DNA of 22,501 nucleotides from JANYCO01 sp031416415 (GTDB lineage Bacteria > Bacteroidota > Bacteroidia > Cytophagales > Cytophagaceae), in assembly GCA_031416415.1 (NCBI GenBank), contig JANOTP010000212.1, positions 1 through 22,501 on the forward strand, written 5' to 3'. The notes beneath the pieces are model-generated. The model had not been told where the DNA came from and searched no databases. It saw only the letters and a program-made list of their open reading frames with translations. The position numbers and the translations under genes are program-made. Shown in pieces: positions 7,191-17,400 of the stretch. Every line of letters begins with the position of its first letter. The first letter of the stretch is position 1.

Positions 7191-8003
7191 ATGCTTAAAT
7201 CTACTTTAAAGTACTTAACAATTTTTTGTCTGGCATTGGTTCCTTTTCTTGCAACTGCCCAGATCGCTAACATCGAAAAATTTAGACTAGATAAAGACAC
7301 CGCCAATCTTTGGCTAGGAAATGCAGGACTTGGCTTCTCTAGCAAAAAACAAAAAAATACAGTAAACGAATACAATGTCTATTTCAATTTAGTTTACCTA
7401 TCCAAAAACCACAGCTATATGACCTTGAATTATTCTGACCTTCAGCAGGTAGACAAATTCCGGTACATAAGTGAAGGTTATACTCATTGGAGAATTAATT
7501 TCCTTAGAAAAAAACGAATCTCTTACGAACCCTTTGTTCAGTTTCAATACGACAAAGGACGGGGCTTGCTTAAGAGGAACCTCTACGGCTTTAGCTTCCG
7601 CCTTAGTTTATTAAAATTTAAAAAAGAAAAAGACAAACTTGATATTGGGATCAGTACTGGGGCAATGTACGAAGATGAAGTATGGACTGGCAAAGTATTG
7701 CGCTTCGGCATTGACGGAGACACTATTCGTGCGGCTACTCAATTTGTTAAAAGCACGAGCAATTTATTTGTCCGCGCATCATTACACGAAAAAATCACCC
7801 TCTTTACAAGTGTATACTACCAAGCTCGTTTTGAAAAATTCACCAAACCTAGAGTGGTTTCCGACATCCAATTGGTTTTCAAAGTAACAAAGGTACTTTC
7901 CATGAGCACTGGATTTGTATCCACTTATGATTCTTATCCAATTGTAGAAGGAAATATTTTCACTTATAAACTGTCAGGAAGTTTTCTATTCAAATTAAAT
8001 TAA
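7191..8003 (+). CDS. outer-membrane beta-barrel protein, DUF481 (YdiY)-like
   Basis: A 270-residue protein if started at ATG 7191. That gives a clean signal peptide (LKYLTIFCLALVPFLATAQ) and agrees with the candidate promoter just upstream; a longer frame from TTG 7161 would add ten residues before the signal. The mature part is a run of amphipathic strands (YNVYFNLVYL, HSYMTLNYSD, YEPFVQFQYD, LFVRASL, GSFLFKLN) ending in a beta-signal-like Phe. The layout resembles DUF481 outer-membrane proteins (salt-induced YdiY type), with neighbouring strands containing EGYTHWRINFL and FVQFQYDKGRGL. Function in the family is unclear. It stands alone in front of dnaX. Confidence 0.75.
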   Translation: MLKSTLKYLTIFCLALVPFLATAQIANIEKFRLDKDTANLWLGNAGLGFSSKKQKNTVNEYNVYFNLVYLSKNHSYMTLNYSDLQQVDKFRYISEGYTHWRINFLRKKRISYEPFVQFQYDKGRGLLKRNLYGFSFRLSLLKFKKEKDKLDIGISTGAMYEDEVWTGKVLRFGIDGDTIRAATQFVKSTSNLFVRASLHEKITLFTSVYYQARFEKFTKPRVVSDIQLVFKVTKVLSMSTGFVSTYDSYPIVEGNIFTYKLSGSFLFKLN

Positions 8004-8017
8004 CCAACTGAAAAACA

Positions 8018-8025
8018 TACATTTG
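8018..8025 (+). promoter_or_regulatory. candidate -7 box TACATTTG for dnaX
   Basis: This is an exact TAnnTTTG match in the 111-bp gap before dnaX, predicting a start near 8032 and a leader of about 80 nt. No -33 TTG is seen upstream, so confidence is limited. Confidence 0.35.
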
Positions 8026-8114
8026 TAAGTCTATATTGAAGCATTGCAAAAGATATGGATAACTATTCCTATAAAATTATAAAAAGATAAAGGTGGTTTA
8101 AGTAAATTGCGCAG

Positions 8115-9266
8115 ATGGAAAATTTTGTTGTATCGGCACGTAAATACCGCCCCTCTACTTTTGAAAGTGTAGTGGGTCAGTCGCACGTTACGACCACACT
8201 TAAAAATGCCATTAAAAACAATCACGTTGCACAAGCTTTTCTTTTCTGTGGGCCACGTGGAGTGGGCAAAACCACCAATGCAAGAATACTAGCGAAGGCT
8301 ATTAACTGCCTAGACATAACAGCAGATACAGAGCCTTGCAACAAATGTGCTTCTTGTGTTAGCTTCAATCAAAGTGCATCGTTCAGTATATTTGAGCTCG
8401 ATGCAGCCTCCAATAACTCTGTAGACGATATTAGAAACCTTGTGGATCAGGTAAGAATACCACCACAAACAGGGAAATACAAAGTATATATTATAGATGA
8501 GGTGCACATGTTGTCTACGGCGGCTTTTAACGCTTTCCTTAAGACCTTAGAAGAACCACCTCCGTACGCAAAATTCATACTTGCGACTACAGAGAAACAT
8601 AAAATACTTCCTACCATTTTATCCCGTTGTCAAATTTTTGATTTCAACAGAATATTGGTAAAAGATATGTCTGAACATTTGGCTTCTATTGCTATCAAAG
8701 AAAAGATAACTGTAGAGCCAGCAGCCCTTCACCTTATTGCTCAAAAAGCAGATGGTGGGCTGAGAGATGCACTTTCCATGTTTGACATGATTGTTACTTT
8801 TTGCGGCAATAATGTTACCTACAAAGCAACAGCAGAGAATCTGCATATTTTGGATTACGATTATTATTTCAAAATATCAGAATTACTTTATGCAAAAGAC
8901 CAATCAAATGTTCTGCTTACGTTTGACGAAATCCTTCGAAAAGGATTTGATGGGCATCATTTTTTAGTAGGTCTTGGCGAACATTTCCGTAACCTTCTTG
9001 TAAGCAAAGACGCTGCTACAATTAAACTTATGGAAGTAGCAGAAGACATACAGAAAAAATACCAAGCTCAAGCAAGTGAAATTCCAGTAGGTTTTTTATT
9101 GTCAGCCTTAAACATTTTAGGTCAAGCAGATATTCATTATAAGGCTAGCAAAAACCCTAGATTGCTTGTTGAATTAGCGCTATTAAAAATCGCATACCTT
9201 ACGGAAGCTATACTGTTAGCACAAGGACTTGCTTCTGGAGAATTAAAAAAAAAAGTAACGACGTAA
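8115..9266 (+). CDS. dnaX: DNA polymerase III gamma subunit (dnaX, frame-0 product)
   Basis: This is the clamp-loader ATPase of the replisome. The frame-0 product is 383 residues and holds domains I-III. Walker A is GPRGVGKT (46-53). A four-cysteine zinc module has Cys65, 75, 78 and 81. Walker B is IIDEVH (126-131), sensor 1 is ATTE (157-160) and the SRC motif lies at 170-172. The start gives the usual N-terminus (ARKYRPSTFESVVGQ). The frame stops at 9266 just after a run of ten A, exactly where domain III should end. The remaining tau part continues in the -1 frame to 9868. So 8115-9266 alone is a gamma-length product and 8115-9868 (584 residues with a -1 shift) is full-length tau. Nothing else looks damaged, which argues for programmed slippage rather than a pseudogene. 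Confidence 0.95.
   Translation: MENFVVSARKYRPSTFESVVGQSHVTTTLKNAIKNNHVAQAFLFCGPRGVGKTTNARILAKAINCLDITADTEPCNKCASCVSFNQSASFSIFELDAASNNSVDDIRNLVDQVRIPPQTGKYKVYIIDEVHMLSTAAFNAFLKTLEEPPPYAKFILATTEKHKILPTILSRCQIFDFNRILVKDMSEHLASIAIKEKITVEPAALHLIAQKADGGLRDALSMFDMIVTFCGNNVTYKATAENLHILDYDYYFKISELLYAKDQSNVLLTFDEILRKGFDGHHFLVGLGEHFRNLLVSKDAATIKLMEVAEDIQKKYQAQASEIPVGFLLSALNILGQADIHYKASKNPRLLVELALLKIAYLTEAILLAQGLASGELKKKVTT
9245..9254 (+). promoter_or_regulatory. A10 slippery site for dnaX gamma/tau frameshift
   Basis: Ten consecutive A are read TTA AAA AAA AAA GTA in frame 0, with a stop three codons later. A -1 shift gives AAA AGT AAC and an open frame to 9868. Thermus dnaX uses transcriptional slippage on a similar A run; E. 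coli dnaX uses ribosomal -1 shifting on A AAA AAG. A GGAG lies just upstream at 9237-9240. I see no strong downstream stem-loop, which fits polymerase slippage better than ribosomal frameshifting. Confidence 0.75.
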
Positions 9267-9868
9267 GTCCTACCGAAAATAACACTTCTCAAAACACAAG
9301 CCCTACTCCTAGTTCGCTAAAAATAACGGCAACTCTACCTCCTACTAACAATCAACAAACCATTACTGTCATTCCTAAATTGGAAAAAACAGAATTGAAA
9401 TCCAATGGCTTAAAACTTCCTTCTCTTACTTCGTTTAAAAACCCTTTACAAACAAACGAAGAGAAAAAAACCATTGTTGATACTGGCACTAGGATTAACA
9501 AGCCCTTCGTATTGGAAGACTTGAAAAAATATTGGTCATTGTTTGCAGAAAAATACAAGGCAGAAGGTAGGTCAAGTGAGTATGTTATACTTGGGAATAG
9601 GGAATTAAATCTTGAAGAAGATTATACTATAAAACTACATTTAGATAACTTAGTTCAAGTAGACCAACTGAATGCTTTTAAGCCAGAACTCCTAGATTAT
9701 TTGAGAAAAAGTTTAAGTAATTCCCTTATTATGCTAGAGTTATCGGTCATGGACAAACCATTGGAGCGGAAACCATATTCTCAATCAGAAAAACTTCAGC
9801 ACATGATAGAAAAATATCCAATAGTAGCAGAACTCAAAAAAAGACTGGGACTAGATATGGATTATTAG
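9254..9868 (+). CDS. dnaX: dnaX tau-specific C-terminal part (reached by -1 frameshift)
   Basis: These 204 codons continue dnaX in the -1 frame from AGT at 9254. The first roughly 45 residues are a low-complexity linker rich in Ser, Thr, Pro, Asn and Gln, as between domains III and IV of tau. A folded C-terminal domain follows, ending SEKLQHMIEKYPIVAELKKR and a short acidic tail, which resembles the conserved C-terminus of Bacteroidota DnaX. A gene caller would start this piece at TTG 9380, but no independent start is needed. Tau domains IV-V bind DnaB helicase and the polymerase in model systems; that role is assumed here. Confidence 0.8.
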   Translation, partial: SNDVSPTENNTSQNTSPTPSSLKITATLPPTNNQQTITVIPKLEKTELKSNGLKLPSLTSFKNPLQTNEEKKTIVDTGTRINKPFVLEDLKKYWSLFAEKYKAEGRSSEYVILGNRELNLEEDYTIKLHLDNLVQVDQLNAFKPELLDYLRKSLSNSLIMLELSVMDKPLERKPYSQSEKLQHMIEKYPIVAELKKRLGLDMDY

Positions 9869-9945
9869 AAAATTTTGAATTGTGACTTTTGATTTTTAAA
9901 TTGTAGTGTTAAGTTCTTAATCTTTATTATTTTATAACCTGAGTA

Positions 9946-9984
9946 AATTTTAACTAACGAGTAACCGATTGAATTTTAACTAAC
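9946..9984 (+). repeat. 13-nt direct repeat upstream of the M16 peptidase gene
   Basis: AATTTTAACTAAC occurs at 9946-9958 and 9972-9984, with starts 26 bp apart, about two and a half helical turns. The second copy ends 3 bp before the ATG at 9988. It could be a regulator site or a trace of a small duplication. Confidence 0.4.
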
Positions 9985-9987
9985 CTC

Positions 9988-12954
9988 ATGAAAAAAATAA
10001 CCTACTTATTCTTCGGAATATTATTCATCACTGTTTCTACTTTATCTTTCGGTCAGACTGATAAATACAAACTTCAACAAGGTATTAGCAGCGGAATCCC
10101 TTACAAATCTTACACTAACGACCCTCTTGGTGTTCGTGTTTATACGTTAAGCAATGGGCTTACTGTTTATCTTTCTGCCTATAAAGATGCGCCAAGAATC
10201 CAAACCTACATTGCAGTTCGTGCTGGTAGCAAAAATGATCCTTCTGACGCTACAGGACTAGCTCATTACCTAGAACACATTCTATTTAAAGGCACATCCA
10301 AAATAGGCACTCAAAACTGGGACAAAGAAAAAGTATGCCTTGATAATATTGAAAAATTGTATGAATTGTATCGTAGAACTTCAGATGCAAAAACTAGAGA
10401 TATTATCTACCATGCAATAGACAGTGTTTCAATTGTAGCTTCCTCCTACTCCATCGCTAATGAATACGACAAGCTGTTAAGTACCATTGGTGCTGACGGA
10501 ACCAATGCCTATACCTTTTTAGAGCAAACGGTTTATGTGAACGACATACCTTCCAATCAAATAGCCAAATGGGCAGAAATAGAAGCAGAGCGTTTCGGAC
10601 AAGTAGTTCCAAGATTGTTCCACACAGAGCTTGAAGCTGTTTATGAAGAAAAAAACAAAGGGCTTGATCAGGACAGACGTAAAGTTTGGGAGATGACAAT
10701 GGCTACTCTTTTTCAAAAAAACACCTACGGAACCCAGACTACTATTGGAACTATAGAACATTTAAAAAATCCTTCTATTACTGAAATTAAAAAATATTTC
10801 AACACTTACTATGTACCAAATAACATGGCTATTTGTATGAGTGGAGATCTTGATTTCGACAAAACCATTGCACTTCTTGAAAAACAGTTTAGCAAATTAA
10901 AACCGGGTACAATTCCTCCCTACACACCAGGTAAAGAAGCTCCAATTGCAGCTCCAATAGTTAAAGATGTATTTGGACCAGATGCAGAAAGTGTTTCGAT
11001 TGCATTTAGATTTAACGGAGTTAAAAAAGCAGAAGGACAAACAAAATCTTCTTTAGATCCTTATTATATAAAAATGATTTCAATGTTATTGACCAACGGC
11101 CAAGCGGGTTTAATTGATTTGAATCTAAATCAACAACAAAAACTCATTGGAGGTTATGCTTATGATATGGGCTTTAACGATTATTCTGTTTTTTCAATGG
11201 GAGGAAAACCACGCGAAGGACAATCACTAAATGAAGTGTCCAATCTATTGATTAGTCAATTAGATTCTATAAAATATGGCAAGTTCGACGAATGGCTTAT
11301 CTCTGCAGTAATCAACGATTATAAAACTTCTAAGATGAAAGAATACGAAAGCAACCGCTCTCGTGCAGATGCCTTTGTCGATGCTTTTATATCTGGCAGA
11401 AACTGGAACGATTATTTATCGGAAATAGACATTTTACAAAAAATGACAAAAGCAGACATTGTACTTTTCGCTAAAGAAAATTTTTCTAAAAATTATATTG
11501 TCATTAATAAAAGAAAAGGAGTTGACACTACTATCCAAAAAGTACCTAAACCAAAAATATCTGCTGTAGAACTAAATAGAGATAAGCAGTCTGATTTCTA
11601 CACACAATTGATTGCAAAAAAATCAGAATCAATAACACCTGTATTTATTGATTTCACAAAAGATTTAAGTATTACAAGTTTTAAAAATAATCCAGATGTC
11701 TTGTACAAACAAAATACAGAAAATGGATTATTCAGTCTTTCTTTTATCTGGGAAAGCAAAGGATATTTAGATCCTAAATATGGTTTTGCAGCTCGATACC
11801 TTGATTACCTTGGCACATCAAAACTTTCTGCAGAAGAATTAAAAAAAGAATTCTTTAAACTTGGTTGTAGCTATTCGGTTTCAGCGGGTGGAGAAATGAT
11901 CAACGTTAGTCTTTCTGGATTAAGTGAAAATTTCAACAAAGCGCTTAAACTATTAGAAGCATTATTACAAGACCCAAAAGCGGACGAAGCTGCTTTGAAA
12001 AACCTGGTAGCAGACATTTTAAAACAAAGAGCTGATAACAAATTGAACAAAGATATTATTTTACGAAGCGGACTCGCAAATCATGTAAAATATGGCGTTG
12101 ACAATCCTTTTAAATATTTTATTCCAGAAGAAAAATTAAAAACGATTAGCTCAAGCGAATTAATTGATATAATAAAATCGTTTAAAAAATACCAACACAA
12201 AGCGCTTTATTATGGTCCATTAAAAAAAGAACTTTTAATTTCCACCTTAGAAACTACCCATCGTAAATCTGGTGAATTCAGTTTCCTTAAGCCTGGAAAA
12301 GTATTTGTTCCTCAAGAAATAAAAGAGACACAAGTGTATTTTGTAAATTACGATATGGTACAGGCCGAAATAATTTTCTTGAGTAAATCATCAAATTATG
12401 ACAAATCAATTATACCGGCGACCGCTCTTTTCAATGAGTACTTTGGTGGAAGTATGGGTTCGTTAGTATTCCAAGAACTCCGTGAGTCTAGGGCATTAGC
12501 CTATTCAGTGCGGTCTAAATACGAAACTGCCTCTAAAATAGAAGATCCAAATTATATTTCTTCTTATATAGGTACACAAGCAGACAAGTCAATAGAAGCG
12601 ATCGACGGGCTAAGCGAATTATTAGACAAAATGCCAAAATCTGACGTATTGTTTGAGACTTCAAAACAATCGCTTATTGAAAGCATCAGTACTACTAGAA
12701 TTACTAAATCCAATATTTTAACAACCTACGAAGCATCACGCAAATTAGGTTTAACGTATGACATCCGTAAAGACATTTATGATCAAGTGAAAAACTTTAA
12801 CTTTGAAAACATAAAAGCATTTCAAGAAAAATACATCAAAGAAAAGCCTAAAGCGATACTTGTAATTGGGTCCAAAGATAAGATCGACTTAAAGAAACTG
12901 TCAAAATATGGCAAGGTTACTGAGATGAAAATCGACGAACTCTTCGGGTATTAG
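9988..12954 (+). CDS. M16 family zinc metallopeptidase (pitrilysin/insulinase-like)
   Basis: A 988-residue exported peptidase with a signal peptide (MKKITYLFFGILFITVSTLSFGQ). The inverted zinc motif HxxEH is at 93-97 (HYLEH in GLAHYLEHILFKGT). The downstream acidic pair is E214 and E221 in ELEAVYEE, with E221 the likely third zinc ligand. The spacing from HxxEH is longer than in pitrilysin because of a helical insertion around 115-165. The second half repeats the M16 fold without the zinc motif and has RESRALAYSVRSKYE, the expected Arg/Tyr substrate-binding segment, around residues 832-846. It thus has both half-clamshells in one chain, as in pitrilysin-type enzymes, and should degrade peptides in the periplasm. 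It is preceded by a short intergenic region and probably transcribed on its own. Confidence 0.93.
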   Translation: MKKITYLFFGILFITVSTLSFGQTDKYKLQQGISSGIPYKSYTNDPLGVRVYTLSNGLTVYLSAYKDAPRIQTYIAVRAGSKNDPSDATGLAHYLEHILFKGTSKIGTQNWDKEKVCLDNIEKLYELYRRTSDAKTRDIIYHAIDSVSIVASSYSIANEYDKLLSTIGADGTNAYTFLEQTVYVNDIPSNQIAKWAEIEAERFGQVVPRLFHTELEAVYEEKNKGLDQDRRKVWEMTMATLFQKNTYGTQTTIGTIEHLKNPSITEIKKYFNTYYVPNNMAICMSGDLDFDKTIALLEKQFSKLKPGTIPPYTPGKEAPIAAPIVKDVFGPDAESVSIAFRFNGVKKAEGQTKSSLDPYYIKMISMLLTNGQAGLIDLNLNQQQKLIGGYAYDMGFNDYSVFSMGGKPREGQSLNEVSNLLISQLDSIKYGKFDEWLISAVINDYKTSKMKEYESNRSRADAFVDAFISGRNWNDYLSEIDILQKMTKADIVLFAKENFSKNYIVINKRKGVDTTIQKVPKPKISAVELNRDKQSDFYTQLIAKKSESITPVFIDFTKDLSITSFKNNPDVLYKQNTENGLFSLSFIWESKGYLDPKYGFAARYLDYLGTSKLSAEELKKEFFKLGCSYSVSAGGEMINVSLSGLSENFNKALKLLEALLQDPKADEAALKNLVADILKQRADNKLNKDIILRSGLANHVKYGVDNPFKYFIPEEKLKTISSSELIDIIKSFKKYQHKALYYGPLKKELLISTLETTHRKSGEFSFLKPGKVFVPQEIKETQVYFVNYDMVQAEIIFLSKSSNYDKSIIPATALFNEYFGGSMGSLVFQELRESRALAYSVRSKYETASKIEDPNYISSYIGTQADKSIEAIDGLSELLDKMPKSDVLFETSKQSLIESISTTRITKSNILTTYEASRKLGLTYDIRKDIYDQVKNFNFENIKAFQEKYIKEKPKAILVIGSKDKIDLKKLSKYGKVTEMKIDELFGY

Positions 12955-13009
12955 GTAGATTTTATGTATAAGAATCAATATTTTATATAACTTTCTTGCT
13001 TGAAGACTA

Positions 13010-13017
13010 TAAGTTTG
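13010..13017 (+). promoter_or_regulatory. candidate -7 box TAAGTTTG for icd
   Basis: This is an exact TAnnTTTG match in the 158-bp gap before icd. A start near 13024 would leave an AT-rich leader of about 90 nt that contains the inverted repeat at 13048-13071. TTG triplets at 12996 and 13000 are too close to be a normal -33 element. Confidence 0.4.
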
Positions 13018-13047
13018 TAAAATTCTTTGACTATTAAGCGAGTTATG

Positions 13048-13071
13048 ACTAATATTGAATTATATATTAGT
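13048..13071 (+). repeat. inverted repeat in the icd leader
   Basis: Perfect 8-bp arms ACTAATAT (13048-13055) and ATATTAGT (13064-13071) flank an 8-nt centre, 41 bp before the icd ATG. It could be a repressor or activator site, or a weak RNA hairpin. In AT-rich sequence such a match has some chance probability. Confidence 0.45.
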
Positions 13072-13112
13072 TTAATACAATATTATAGTAATAATTAAAT
13101 CCTCTAAATAAA

Positions 13113-14342
13113 ATGAGCAAAATTAAAGTGGCTAATCCAGTTGTAGAACTGGATGGAGATGAAATGACCAGAATCATCTGGAAATTTATTAAAGATAAAT
13201 TAATCCTTCCCTATTTGGAAGTTGATATTAAATATTATGATCTAGGTATGGAGCATCGTGATGCGACCAGCGATCAGGTAACTATTGATGCAGCAGAGGC
13301 GATTAAAAAATATAGTGTAGGTATTAAATGTGCTACAATCACTCCTGATGAAGCACGTGTAAAAGAATTCAACTTAAAACAAATGTGGAAATCACCAAAC
13401 GGTACCATCCGTAATATTCTTGATGGTACAGTTTTCCGTGAGCCAATCGTTTGTAAAAATGTACCAAGATTAGTTCCAAACTGGACTGCTCCTATTGTAG
13501 TAGGTCGTCACGCATTTGGTGATCAATATAAAGCAACTGATTTCGTTGTGCCTGGAAAAGGAAAACTTACTATCAAATTTGAAGGTGAGGATGGAAAAGT
13601 AATAGAGCACGAAATATATAAATTCCAAGGTGCTGGTGTAGCAATGGGAATGTACAATACAGACGAATCTATTAAAGGATTTGCACATTCTTGTTTCAAT
13701 ACTGCGTTAACAAAAGGGTGGCCTTTATATTTGTCTACTAAAAACACCATTCTTAAAAAATACGATGGTCGCTTTAAAGATATCTTTGAAGAAATATACA
13801 ACAACGAATACAAAGCTAAATTTGAAGCTGCAAAAATCACCTACGAACATAGACTGATTGACGACATGGTTGCTTCAGCTCTTAAATGGAACGGAAATTT
13901 TGTTTGGGCATGTAAAAACTACGACGGAGATGTACAGTCAGATACGGTAGCACAAGGATTCGGTTCTTTGGGACTTATGACTTCTGTTTTAGTAACTCCA
14001 GATGGAAAAACAATGGAATCTGAAGCTGCCCACGGAACAGTAACACGTCACTACAGAGATCATCAAGCAGGCAAGCCTACTTCTACTAATCCTATTGCTT
14101 CTATCTTTGCTTGGACAAGAGGGTTAGAATTCAGAGGTAAGTTGGATGGCAATGCTGAATTAGTAAACTTCTGTCAGACACTTGAGAAAGTTTGTGTGGC
14201 AACAGTTGAAAGTGGCAAAATGACCAAAGATCTTGCTGTTTGTATACATGGCAACAAAGTTAATCATGGGGAGCATTATCTTTACACTGAGGAATTCCTT
14301 GCTGCGATTGATGAGAATTTGAAACTTGCGTTGAAAAAATAG
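13113..14342 (+). CDS. icd: isocitrate dehydrogenase, NADP-dependent (IDH1-like class)
   Basis: A 409-residue TCA-cycle enzyme that oxidises isocitrate to 2-oxoglutarate and CO2 with reduction of NADP. It is close in length and sequence to human cytosolic IDH1 rather than to E. coli Icd. Substrate residues fall at the same numbers as in IDH1: Thr77, Ser94, Arg100, Arg109, Arg132 and Tyr139 (KSPNGTIRN at 93-101, GRHAFGDQY at 131-139). The metal-binding Asp273 and Asp277 sit in DGDVQSD, and the cofactor segment HGTVTRHY is at 307-314. The fold is a homodimer in this class. ATG 13113 gives the standard start. A strong terminator follows 19 bp after the stop, so the transcript probably ends there. 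Confidence 0.96.
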   Translation: MSKIKVANPVVELDGDEMTRIIWKFIKDKLILPYLEVDIKYYDLGMEHRDATSDQVTIDAAEAIKKYSVGIKCATITPDEARVKEFNLKQMWKSPNGTIRNILDGTVFREPIVCKNVPRLVPNWTAPIVVGRHAFGDQYKATDFVVPGKGKLTIKFEGEDGKVIEHEIYKFQGAGVAMGMYNTDESIKGFAHSCFNTALTKGWPLYLSTKNTILKKYDGRFKDIFEEIYNNEYKAKFEAAKITYEHRLIDDMVASALKWNGNFVWACKNYDGDVQSDTVAQGFGSLGLMTSVLVTPDGKTMESEAAHGTVTRHYRDHQAGKPTSTNPIASIFAWTRGLEFRGKLDGNAELVNFCQTLEKVCVATVESGKMTKDLAVCIHGNKVNHGEHYLYTEEFLAAIDENLKLALKK

Positions 14343-14361
14343 TTTCAATTATATTTAACTA

Positions 14362-14392
14362 AAAAAAGTCCCGCTTAAAACGGGACTTTTTT
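14362..14392. terminator. bidirectional rho-independent terminator
   Basis: A perfect 12-bp stem, AAAAAAGTCCCG / CGGGACTTTTTT, has a 7-nt loop. The A and T tails provide a U run in both directions. It ends the icd transcript on plus and the giant peptidase transcript on minus (stop codon 42 bp away). Confidence 0.93.
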
Positions 14393-14433
14393 ATTGATCA
14401 ATTTTTACTCAAAATGTAATTAATTACCTTATT

Positions 14434-17400
14434 TTACTCTTTAATAAACTGCAGAACTTCTACATCTGTTTCATTGCCTACTTTTACAATATAAACACCT
14501 ACAGCCAATCCACTCACATCTACTTGAGTGTTGCCATCGTTTAATTTTTGATGAAGTAACTCTTGTCCTGTAAGTGAAGTAATAGAAAGGTTATAGTTCA
14601 TACCATTTGTATTTTTTTCAATACTAAAACTTTTGCTTGTAGGGTTTGGAAACAATCTAATAGAGGAATTATGACTAGCATTATTTATAGCCGTTGGGTT
14701 ACTAATCACTACGGAATAATCTTCAAACTGTCCATAATATGGATTAGAACAAGCACTAACATAATTACTACTATAATCTGATCCCACACGCATCCTTAAG
14801 GAAGTATTCAAAACGGGTGCTCCAGGAATTGTAACAGTTCCTGTGTGAAATTGATAAGCAGAAGAAGTAATTATTTTTTCTGATGATTCAAAATTACCAT
14901 TATTATTATAATCAATCCAAGCGGCTACATTTTCTAAATAACTGAACCCTGTTTCAACATTAAATGTATAGACTTGATTTGTATTTACAGAAGTAGAATA
15001 AGAACAAGTATAATCCTGATAACCCTCGATCGCTCCATCTGTTGAATTGTTCAACGTATTAAAACTTACATTAAAAATTCCCATTCCGCAACAAGTACTG
15101 GATGTCACAGGAATGCAATTAGCAGCAATAGGTCCACTTGAACTATTAACTATAATAGTTTTAGTAATAGAGTCACATCCAAAAGCATTGCATGACTTTA
15201 ACTCCACATTATAATTATTATTTGAAGAATAAGTATGGGTTGGATTTTGATCATAAGAAATACTGCCATCGCCAAAATTCCATATCCAACTAGTTGGAAC
15301 ATTCATTGAACTATCCGTAAATGAAATTATATTTCCGGAACATACCGATGGGGCTGTATAGCTATAGTTTGTAATAGGTGGAACTGCAATCCCTATTATA
15401 GTAACTGCATAATCCTCATACTGTCCATAGGTAAGAGTATTACAAGCATTTGGAGCTGAATTATTATAATACTCAGAACCAACTCTCATTCGTAATGGAG
15501 TATTGACAACAACACTTCCGGGAATGACAACAGTACTAGAATGAGTTGAAGCATAATCGCTTGACAAAATCAATTCGGAAGCTTCAAAACTACCGTTATT
15601 ATTATAATCAATCCATGCACGTACATTTTCGAAATAGGTTGTACCAGTAGTTACAGAGATAGAATAACTTTGACCTTGCGTTACAGTGGTACTTTGACTA
15701 CATGAATAATCTTTATAACTATCTAGCCCTCCATAAAGAGTAGCATTATTAATAGTATTAAAGCTTACATTATAAATACCCATATCACAGCAAGTACCAG
15801 TTGTTATTGGACTACAAGATGCCGCTACAGGTCCAGCAGCGCCATTAATGACAACTGATTTAGAAATTGAATCACACCCAATAACATTGCATGATTTTAA
15901 TTTCACCGTGAAGGTATTATTAGAAGTATATGTATGGGTTGGATTTTTACTACTAGATGTATATCCATCTCCAAAATCCCAAAACCAGCTTATAGGAACA
16001 TTGGTAGAGAGATCAGCAAATGTTGTATATCCAGAACATGAAATTGTAGTCGCCGATGAAAAATTTACTACAGGAGGACTAGTAATGGGTACAATAGTAA
16101 CAGCATAATCTTCAAACTGTCCATACGTCACATTTGAACAAGAAGAAGCAGGAGAAGTACTATAATCAGACCCTACACGTAAACGTAATGCTTTATTTAT
16201 AGTTGAAGTAGACGGAATGACAATAGTAGCAATATGATTGTAATTATAATTACTAGTAAGAATCAATTCAGAAGCCTCAAAAATCCCATTACTATTGTAA
16301 TCCAACCAAGCCTTTACATTTTCACTATAAGCAGAGCCTGTTCTAACACTTAATTGATAACTTTGTCCTTGATAAACAGTTGTATTTTGAGTACATGAAT
16401 AATCTTTATAACTATCCATCCCATCTGTGGTGGTATTATTTATAGTATTAAAGGTTACATTATAAATTCCTCTTCCACAACATGCCGCAGTGGTAATGGG
16501 AGTGCAACTAGCTGCTACAGGGCCACTGCTAGCATCTATCACTATTGTTTTAGATATTGAATCACACCCTATAAGATTACAAGATTTCAATTTAACAGTA
16601 AAAGTATTACTAGTGGTAAAGGTATGCGATGGATTTTGTAGAGATGATGTAGTACCATCGCCAAAATTCCACTGCCAACTAATGGGTAGATTTACCGAAG
16701 CATCTATAAACCCAACAACTCCAGAACAAGCACTAACAGTTGAAAGAGCAAAATTGGCAACTGGAGGAACCGTAATGGGTAATATGGTTACAGAATAATC
16801 TTCAAACTGTCCGTAGCCAACATTTGAACAAGAAGAAGGAGCAGTATTCGTAGTGTAATCAGAACCAACACGCATCCGTAATGAAGTAGTTGTTACAACA
16901 CCTCCAGGAATCAACACTGTCGCAGTATGATTTTGAAGATTATTACTTACCAATATCAATTCTACATTTTCAAAAATACCATTATTATTATAATCTATCC
17001 AGGCTCTGACATTTTCATTATAACCTGTTCCAGTTTTTACTGAAATGGTATATGTTTGTCCTTGATTTACTATTGTATTTTGCGTACAAGAATAATCTTT
17101 GTAACTATCCTGACCTCCGTATAAGGTAGTATTATTAATAGAATTAAAAGTCACGTTATATATACCCATGCCACAACAAGTAGCCGTTGTTATAGGGCTG
17201 CAAGAAGCTGAAATAGGACCACCAGTACCAGTAATTACCAGATTTTTAGAAATCGAATCACAGCCAAAAGCATTACAAGATTTCATTTTCGTTGTAAACG
17301 TAGCATTGGAGGTATAGGTATGAGAGGGATTTTGAAGCATAGAGGTAGTCCCATCTCCAAAATCCCAAAACCAACTCGTTGGAATATTAAATGAGGCATC

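Noticed and set aside
9267..9868. dnaX as a pseudogene, or the second ORF as a separate gene
   Set aside because: Both frames are intact either side of an A10 run, the break is at a domain border, and the linker before TTG 9380 is coding-like in the same frame.
13470..13840. Minus-strand ORFs within icd
   Set aside because: Antisense shadows of a highly conserved enzyme gene.
15848..16798. Plus-strand ORFs opposite the giant peptidase (15848-16108, 16490-16798)
   Set aside because: They recur at the repeat period because they are the antisense of the PKD-GEVED units; no independent coding signal.
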